Source: Chloroflexota bacterium
GTDB taxonomy: Bacteria > Chloroflexota > Chloroflexia > Chloroflexales > Roseiflexaceae
Reading direction: 5' to 3'
Assembly: GCA_030550675.1 (NCBI GenBank)
Contig: JAUQOW010000003.1
Location: forward strand, 1-50,844
DNA: 50,844 bases
Position numbers and translations under genes: made by a program. Below the pieces are notes generated by a model. That model had not been told where the DNA came from. It did not search any database and was given only the letters and a program-made list of their open reading frames with translations. Of this stretch, positions 27,920-34,569 are shown one piece after another. Every line of letters starts with the position of its first letter. Position 1 is the first letter of the stretch.

Positions 27920-28963
27920 TTACGGCGCGTGCTCGGGGAACGGAACCCATGCGTCGCGTTCAGCGTCGTAGCCATACCGCAGCATGACCTGTTGCTGCTC
28001 GGAAACGGCGCGCAGGTTGAACGCAAATGGCACGATAAAGAGGGTCATGTTCGTCTGATCGAAACTGATCCGCCGCACCCGCGGTTCAGCGAAATTCGCC
28101 AGACGCTCATCGATTTCCAGGTCGATGCGGAATTCGCCAGTGGCGTGGCCATCGGCATCCAGCGCCACCGAGCCGATCTCAGGGCTGCGCGCCAACCCGA
28201 TGTAGAGACGCTTCCCGGCGCGCCCCTGGAACACCGCCAACCCAATCGCGTCAATGCCGATCACTTCATCGCTGATCTTCCGACTCGCCAGATCAACCCG
28301 CACGATTCGCCCCTGTTCCGCCTGCCGCGTCGAACCGGCGACCGTGCTGACGTAGAGCGCATGGGTGTCGCAATCGTATGTCATCCCCAGGATGCCGAAC
28401 GGATTATCGCTCGACCCCGCCGCTCCTGGCAGAGTGACAAACGGTTGCATCTCCGCGGTCTCGCTGTCGATCCGATAGACCACGTTCAGACTGCCGGGCG
28501 GATTATCGCTGACGGCGGTGCGCGGCACGGCAGCCGTGTAGATGTGCCCGTCACGGTCGATGACGAACGGTCCCAGCGTGCCAGCGTCGTCCCACGATGG
28601 TTCCTGGTGAATATCACGTTGCGCCGGGTCGGCGGCGACCGGCGCGCGCCCATCGAAAATGACCAGCCCCTTGTACATGCGTTCGCTGGTGCTGATGCCA
28701 AGCCGGTCGGCGTACCCCAGCCGCGCTGCAAAACGCGGGATGCCCCGGCACCCGGCGACGCCGCCGATAACTGCTGCCGGACGTGTCGGCGTTGCAGGAA
28801 TGGCGTTCTCTGCGCCGCGCGTCATCCACCAGCCGACGCCTGCTACTGCCAGCAGCGCAACAACCCCCGCGACCAGCACCAGAAACCCGCGCCCGCCGGA
28901 AGGCGGCGGGGGAGCGACGGCGCGGCGCATTTTCGAAGCGGCTGTTCGTCGGCGTTTCCCCAT
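27920..28963 (-). CDS. Membrane-anchored beta-propeller-like protein of unknown function
   Basis: N-terminal TM segment GFLVLVAGVVALLAVAGVGWW; repetitive propeller-like sequence; ATG at 28963 abuts the upstream stop. Confidence 0.7.
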   Translation of the reverse strand: MGKRRRTAASKMRRAVAPPPPSGGRGFLVLVAGVVALLAVAGVGWWMTRGAENAIPATPTRPAAVIGGVAGCRGIPRFAARLGYADRLGISTSERMYKGLVIFDGRAPVAADPAQRDIHQEPSWDDAGTLGPFVIDRDGHIYTAAVPRTAVSDNPPGSLNVVYRIDSETAEMQPFVTLPGAAGSSDNPFGILGMTYDCDTHALYVSTVAGSTRQAEQGRIVRVDLASRKISDEVIGIDAIGLAVFQGRAGKRLYIGLARSPEIGSVALDADGHATGEFRIDLEIDERLANFAEPRVRRISFDQTNMTLFIVPFAFNLRAVSEQQQVMLRYGYDAERDAWVPFPEHAP

Positions 28964-30750
28964 TACCCGCCTCCCAGCGGCACAAACAGCGGACCGGCGG
29001 CGCAGGGCCAGACGCGCGGCACAAAGACGCCTCCGCTCAGCACCGAGTCCGCCCAGCAATATTCGGCGCCCGGCGCATCCGAGTTTTTCAGTTGCGGCAC
29101 GTACCAGATGACGAGCGGCGCGCGCTCCAGCGACTCCGGCGGCGTCAGAAACCGCTCAGGTCCCTGGCGCTCATCGGTGTTGCAGCAGTCGCCAAGCGTT
29201 GGCAGGTCGCTTTCGCCCTCATCGCGATCGGCGTCGCCGCGCACGGCGTAGAGATAGGCGTTGTCGCCGCGCCCGCCATCGCCGAACTGCCCGCGCCCTG
29301 GCGCAATGTACCAACCGCGCCGCGCGACATTCACAACGCGGTACTGAAACCCTTCTGGGGTATACAGCGTCGTATCGCGCTGCACCTGCCATCCCTCAGT
29401 CGTCCAGTCGCGCCAGCCGGCGCCGTCCCATTCGGAAAAGGTATACTGGTCGTCCGCCAGGGCAATGCGCATCACCGGACGATACATGCCATCAGTGCCG
29501 CAGCCGCGCCCTTCATTCACAAACACAACGCGAAAACTGCCATCCTGGTAGAACTCGTAGCGCTGACGATACGCATAGTTGCACGGCGTGGGCCAGAACT
29601 CGCTGCGGAAGCGCTGCACAAGGGCGAATCCCGCAACGCCGCTTGCTGAACGAATCTCCTCGATTTGCGGACCGTCCCATGCGACAACTGCAGCCGCCGA
29701 GAACGCCGGGCATCCCAACGCATCGCTGTAGCCAAACCTTTCCTGCTGCGAATAACTGATGTGGACGTCGACCAACTTGGCGCTACGCAATACTGGCTCG
29801 TCATTGAACCGTACATCTTCGATGCGCAGCCCGTCAGTGCCTGTCAGCAGATAGCGCAACGACCAGCCATCGCGGCGCAGTTCGGTCTTCCGGTCGCAAA
29901 AACGCGCCGTCACCACATCGTCCTGCAAACGTTGCTCGGTGACCGGACGACGACTCGACGCGCCCAGGTCGGTCCAGCGCAACCCGATAATCGTGTAATC
30001 AACCAGATCAACAATCACCCACAGCGCCCGGTCGCCCCAGACGAAAATCGGCGCAGTGCAGAGGTGGCGCGATCGTTCACAGGCGGTCGCCAGGAACTGC
30101 ACCTTCATCTGCGGTTGCTGGATCATGCTCGGATCCGGCGGCAGATCGAGCTCTTCACGCACCTCAGGGGCTGCCAGCGCAATCTGAGCCGCCAGGTCGA
30201 GCAGATGGCGCGGCACAACCGTCGGTTGCGTGTCGTCAAGCGCGGCTACGCGATGCACCTGTTGCGTCTGCGGCTCGACAATCGCAATCACCGTGCGGTT
30301 GCGCGCATAGTCGTAGAGTTCGACGCGATAACAGGCGCGGTTCTGGCACTCGTCGCCCGCCAGCGCATCATCCGCCGGACCAAGCGGGTAGATGCCAAAG
30401 ACCTCGGAGCGCACCAACCGCCCATCGGCGGTTGAGAGCGCCCGCCGCACCCGTTCGTCGGCGACGGCGAGACGCGCCGCCGCCTGTTGCGCCGCATCGA
30501 GACCGTCAAGCAGCATGAGCGGTTCCGCGCGCCGCAGCGCCTGTTCCGCCCGCGCCTGATATGCTGCAAGCAATGGCGCCGCACCAGGCGGCGGCGTGGC
30601 GCGTTGCGCCAGGCGCCCTGGATCGGCAAGCGGCGTGATCGGACGGGCGACCGGCGAACGAACAGGCGCGGGTGTGGGCGAGGGAGGCGCGGCTGGCTGA
30701 CTGCACGCCGCGAGAAGCGCCATAAGCATCGTCGCAAGAACACGTTTCAT
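28963..30750 (-). CDS. Lipoprotein with copper amine oxidase-like architecture, probably catalytically inactive
   Basis: Lipobox LMALLAACS; TPCNYAYRQRYEFYQDGSFRV (CuAO TxxNY[D/E]Y-like); GLRIEDVRFNDEPVL; PLVIWYVPQL. Confidence 0.65.
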   Translation of the reverse strand: MKRVLATMLMALLAACSQPAAPPSPTPAPVRSPVARPITPLADPGRLAQRATPPPGAAPLLAAYQARAEQALRRAEPLMLLDGLDAAQQAAARLAVADERVRRALSTADGRLVRSEVFGIYPLGPADDALAGDECQNRACYRVELYDYARNRTVIAIVEPQTQQVHRVAALDDTQPTVVPRHLLDLAAQIALAAPEVREELDLPPDPSMIQQPQMKVQFLATACERSRHLCTAPIFVWGDRALWVIVDLVDYTIIGLRWTDLGASSRRPVTEQRLQDDVVTARFCDRKTELRRDGWSLRYLLTGTDGLRIEDVRFNDEPVLRSAKLVDVHISYSQQERFGYSDALGCPAFSAAAVVAWDGPQIEEIRSASGVAGFALVQRFRSEFWPTPCNYAYRQRYEFYQDGSFRVVFVNEGRGCGTDGMYRPVMRIALADDQYTFSEWDGAGWRDWTTEGWQVQRDTTLYTPEGFQYRVVNVARRGWYIAPGRGQFGDGGRGDNAYLYAVRGDADRDEGESDLPTLGDCCNTDERQGPERFLTPPESLERAPLVIWYVPQLKNSDAPGAEYCWADSVLSGGVFVPRVWPCAAGPLFVPLGGG

Positions 30751-30857
30751 CAGCAGACCATCAGGCTGATTGTATGAATCTGGCGTTGCGTCTTCCATAG
30801 TACCACGAGTCCCGGCGGACGGGATGCGGCGGGCAAGAGGCGCAAGACAGCGAGACA

Positions 30858-30882
30858 AAGGCGTTGCGGTGCAATGCCCCTG
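30858..30882. repeat. Degenerate palindromic unit GCGTTGCGGTGCAATGC
   Basis: Arms GCGTTG / CAATGC; resembles units at 46703-46780. Confidence 0.4.
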
Positions 30883-31327
30883 GATAAGAGTGAGAGGCTC
30901 ACACACGGTGATAGCGCCAAGATGAAATAATAACCACATTTACACAATTATGATGAAAAATTACTCATATTTTCAATGTGTCAGAAGATAATAGATAACA
31001 TTTTTGCTTCTAGCCGAAAAGAAAAGAGCTTATTGTTTGACAACTTGACAATACATTCAGGGCGTAAAGCCGATCAATATCCCATATAAGTGCATTTATA
31101 GCCCGGATTGCCATCGCCATTTTGACCAGCGCTAAACCATTCGCGCGCCCGTGAATTAACAAAATGTCACGGTAGGGATGAGAGGGATTAAGTTGCTGTT
31201 CATCTTCTCCTGCTACAGTGATACGCAGACAGCTTCCTCCCCACATTCAGCACGACATCTTTCCCTCTCTCAGCAGCGCTATCGCGTACTCGCCAGACAT
31301 CCGGCGCAGGCAATCCTTCGACGGTAA

Positions 31328-31359
31328 GGCTCAAGGCAGGATCGTGCCATCCTGGAGCC
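31328..31359 (+). promoter_or_regulatory. Hairpin in the leader of the EPS cluster: GGCTC-AAGG-CAGGAT-CGTGCC-ATCCTG-GAGCC
   Basis: Two coaxial perfect stems (5 bp and 6 bp) with a 4-nt bulge. Confidence 0.45.
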
Positions 31360-31490
31360 TCCTGTCTGTCCGGTTCATGATCCAGGTCCTCGTCACCGTG
31401 CAGCACAGAGATCACGTGCGGCGCTGGCGATCATCCGTCAATGGAGGCGGGAAGCCCTGATGACGGTGTCGAGTTCAAAGGAGAGATGGG

Positions 31491-32954
31491 ATGGATACGC
31501 GATTTATACGTCGTCTGGTGCGCAGGCAGTGGCGCCCTGTCATCGCTGGCGGCGGATTCGTCGGACTGCTTGCGCTGCTTATAAGTGTGCTTCAGACGCC
31601 CGTATATCAGGCATCAACCACCCTGCTGGTCAATCAAAACCGCGGACTGGCGGCGCCGAGCTACGAATCGGTGTTGATGAGTCAGCAATTAACGCGCACC
31701 TATGCGGAACTTCTGAAGAAACGGCCACTGTACGAGACCGTCATCTCTAACCTTCAGCTCAACACGACTCCCGAGCGCCTGATGCGGAACGTGCGGGTTT
31801 CGACGATTCGTGACACCCCGCTTATTGTTGTGACTGCATATGATCAATCCCCCCAGCGCGCTGCCGACATCGCGAATGAACTGGTGCGTCTCCTGCGGGA
31901 ACAGGATCGGCAGTTGCTCACTGGCGCGTATGCGAGCGGCGAACGTGGATTGAGCATTGCGGAGCCCGCCCGACCCGATCCCATTCCGGCGCGTCCGAAG
32001 GTATTGCGCAACACGCTGCTGGGGCTGCTCTTCGGCTTGCTCGCAATGTTCGGCGTCGCGCTGGTGCGCGAATATGTCGATGAGTCGATTAAGGATGGCA
32101 ATGACGCCGCGCAGACGGTTGGCGCGCCTGTTCTGGCGGTCATTGGCGCCCGCACGCTGACCGACGATATGCAACGTCGATCAGTTGATGGCGGAGATAA
32201 TGCTACCGCGGAAGCCTACCGGATGCTGGCGGTGCGCCTGCGCAGCACGCTCGCCGATAGCCCGGCGCGTTCGCTCATGGTGAGCAGTGCGGAATCGCTG
32301 GCGGATACTCAGGCAATTGCCGTGAATCTGGCAGTCGTCTACGCCCGGCTCGGTCAGCGCATTGTTCTGGTCGATGGCAACCTGCGTCAACCGATGCTGC
32401 ACTCCTGGTTCAACGTGCCAGGCGATGCGGGTTTGCACGATCTGCTTGCATCCACCCATCCCTTGCCAGTATATCGCTACCTGCTGCCGACATCGGTTGC
32501 CAATCTGATGTTGCTCCCTGGCGGCAAAACGGCGGCGAATCCCTTCATCCTGTTCAACTCGCCCCGGCTGGATGCCAGCATCAGCGAACTTTATCAGCAC
32601 GCCGATCTGTGCATTTTTGTCGCTCCTGCGCTGCTGGACGCCGCTGAAACCCTGATCCTGGCGCAGCGAGCCGACGCCGCCCTTCTCGTGCTGCGCGCTG
32701 AGACGACCACGAGCGCCGCTGCTGTAGCAGCGCGCACGCTGCTGGATCAGTTGCACGTTCGCCTGCCGGGCATCGTGCTGACCGGCGTGGCGGACAACGA
32801 GAAGGGCTTCTTCGCCAGCGCCCCGTTGCCGATGGTGATGTCGCAGCCAATCTCCAGGAAACGCCCGCTCTTACCGCTGACCAAAGACGGAGAGCGCCGC
32901 GACGCGCCAGTGTCGTCAGTGTCCACTGTTTCGTCCCATCCTTTAGAGCAGTAA
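31491..32954 (+). CDS. Wzz-type chain-length determinant fused to BY-kinase-like domain with degraded Walker motifs
   Basis: Wzz N-terminus and second TM (LRNTLLGLLFGLLAMFGVALVREYVDES), EAYRMLAVRLRSTL...AVNLAVVYARLGQRIVLVDGNLRQP. Confidence 0.9.
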   Translation: MDTRFIRRLVRRQWRPVIAGGGFVGLLALLISVLQTPVYQASTTLLVNQNRGLAAPSYESVLMSQQLTRTYAELLKKRPLYETVISNLQLNTTPERLMRNVRVSTIRDTPLIVVTAYDQSPQRAADIANELVRLLREQDRQLLTGAYASGERGLSIAEPARPDPIPARPKVLRNTLLGLLFGLLAMFGVALVREYVDESIKDGNDAAQTVGAPVLAVIGARTLTDDMQRRSVDGGDNATAEAYRMLAVRLRSTLADSPARSLMVSSAESLADTQAIAVNLAVVYARLGQRIVLVDGNLRQPMLHSWFNVPGDAGLHDLLASTHPLPVYRYLLPTSVANLMLLPGGKTAANPFILFNSPRLDASISELYQHADLCIFVAPALLDAAETLILAQRADAALLVLRAETTTSAAAVAARTLLDQLHVRLPGIVLTGVADNEKGFFASAPLPMVMSQPISRKRPLLPLTKDGERRDAPVSSVSTVSSHPLEQ

Positions 32955-33041
32955 CCCGTTGCAGGCGTTGTCCGCCTGGTTGAATAGTGACATTGATGTC
33001 GATTGAACATATGTCTCTGGCCCATGAGAGGGAGGTGGAGC

Positions 33042-34559
33042 ATGCTGTCGCCCATACCCAGAATTGCCGCCGGAGCGCTGGCAGTCGTCCTCCTGATAGG
33101 CGGCGCACTGATTGCATACAGTCGCACGGCAACGCCATTGACGGCAGAGGCGTCGACCGAGAGCGCAGCGCCGCCAGTTGCCGCCTCGGCGACGCAACTA
33201 ATCGTTGCAAACGGCATCGTGGCGCCTGCCAGCTATGTTGATCTGCGTTTTGATACAGGCGGAAGGGTGCGTGAGGTGTTGGTGCGCGAAGGCGATGCGG
33301 TCAACGCTGGCGATCCACTGGCGCGCCTGGATACGCGCGAACTGGAACTGCGCATCGCTCAGGCGCGCGCTCACCTGGCGGCGGCGCAGGCGAATTATGA
33401 ACTGCTCATGAGCGCCGCTGCGCCTGCCGACATTCAGCGCGCGCAGGCGAACGTGGCGCGCGCACAGGCGCGATTGCGAGAAGTAAGCGGCGCCGTGACC
33501 CCCCACGCCAGAGCAGCGGCGCAGGCGCGGCTCGATGCAGCGCGCGCCGCGCTCGCGCGTCTGGAAGCAGGACCGAATCCAGCGGAAGTGAGTGCGCTGC
33601 GCGCCGAACTGCGCCAGGCGGAAGCTGATCTCCAGGCGACCCGTGATCGCCTGTCGCTCGAAAAGACGACCCTGCGATTGCAGATGGAACAGGCAGCCAA
33701 CCTGCTGCGAGACCGCCAGACCGAATACGCCCGCATTCGCGACGAAAATCAGGCGCGCTCTGAACCGCTGACCGCCGAACAACGCACCCGAGAAATCAGC
33801 GCGCGACTGGCAATGGACAATGCTGAGAAAGCGCTCGAGCAGGCGCGGGTCGCGTATGAAGCCGCGCTCCAGGCGGAAAAAAGCGGCATCGCTGCCGCCG
33901 AAGCTCGCGTGGCGGCAGTCAGGGCGCGTCTTGAGCGCATACTGGCGGGTCCTGACCCGGATCAACTCGCTGCGGCGCGCGCCGCTGTCGCGCAAGCGGA
34001 GGATGACCTGGCGCGACTCCAGGGTGCGCAGCGCATTGGCGCAATTGAGGCAGCCCGCGCAGATGTTGCGGTTGCTGAAGCTGAACTGGAGCGATTGCTG
34101 GCAGGCGTACGACCGGCAGAAGCTGCCGCGGCGCGTGCGCGGGTTGAGGAAGCGCAGGCGGCGCTGGAACAGGCGGAACTGGCGCTCGAACGCGCGGTTC
34201 TGCGCGCGCCGATCGCAGGCGTCATCGCATCGCTCAATATCAAAGTCGGTGAAGTGGCCGATCCGCAACTGGTTGCGGTACGCCTGGCGGATACGCGCAC
34301 CTGGCGCATTGAAACCACCAACCTGAGCGAACTGAGCGTCGCGCGCCTGCAAGAAGGCGATCCTGCGATCATTCGCCTGAATTCACTGCCAGACCTCGCC
34401 ATTCCTGGCAAGGTGACCGGCATCAGACCGCTGGGAACCAGTCAGGATGGAGACGTGACGCTGTACACCGTCTTCATTACCCCGGATCGTGTGGATGAAC
34501 GTTTGCGCTGGAATATGACGGCGCAGGTGCAGATCACGCCGCAGCTGGTCAATCAATGA
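33042..34559 (+). CDS. HlyD-family membrane fusion protein
   Basis: N-terminal TM, biotinyl-lipoyl-like V REVLVREGDAVNAGDPLARLD, long coiled coil, LRAPIAGVIASLNIKVGE. Confidence 0.9.
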   Translation: MLSPIPRIAAGALAVVLLIGGALIAYSRTATPLTAEASTESAAPPVAASATQLIVANGIVAPASYVDLRFDTGGRVREVLVREGDAVNAGDPLARLDTRELELRIAQARAHLAAAQANYELLMSAAAPADIQRAQANVARAQARLREVSGAVTPHARAAAQARLDAARAALARLEAGPNPAEVSALRAELRQAEADLQATRDRLSLEKTTLRLQMEQAANLLRDRQTEYARIRDENQARSEPLTAEQRTREISARLAMDNAEKALEQARVAYEAALQAEKSGIAAAEARVAAVRARLERILAGPDPDQLAAARAAVAQAEDDLARLQGAQRIGAIEAARADVAVAEAELERLLAGVRPAEAAAARARVEEAQAALEQAELALERAVLRAPIAGVIASLNIKVGEVADPQLVAVRLADTRTWRIETTNLSELSVARLQEGDPAIIRLNSLPDLAIPGKVTGIRPLGTSQDGDVTLYTVFITPDRVDERLRWNMTAQVQITPQLVNQ

Positions 34560-34569
34560 AGGTAAGCAA

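Noticed and set aside
27866-29251. 461-aa plus-strand ORF spanning two minus-strand genes
   Set aside because: Crosses a gene junction and consists of Arg/Pro/Ala-rich shadow sequence.
31037-31140. Possible c-di-GMP (GEMM) riboswitch because of GGGCGTAAAGCC and CTAAACCATTCG
   Set aside because: The two fragments are in the wrong order and spacing for the GEMM consensus and lack the GAAA loop and closing stems; chance resemblance is likelier.
31200-31460. Small ORFs (71 and 80 aa) in the EPS leader
   Set aside because: No Shine-Dalgarno, no domain and biased composition; region better explained as regulatory.
33198-34352. 384-aa minus-strand ORF opposite the HlyD gene
   Set aside because: Mirror of coiled-coil repeats; no start context or domain.
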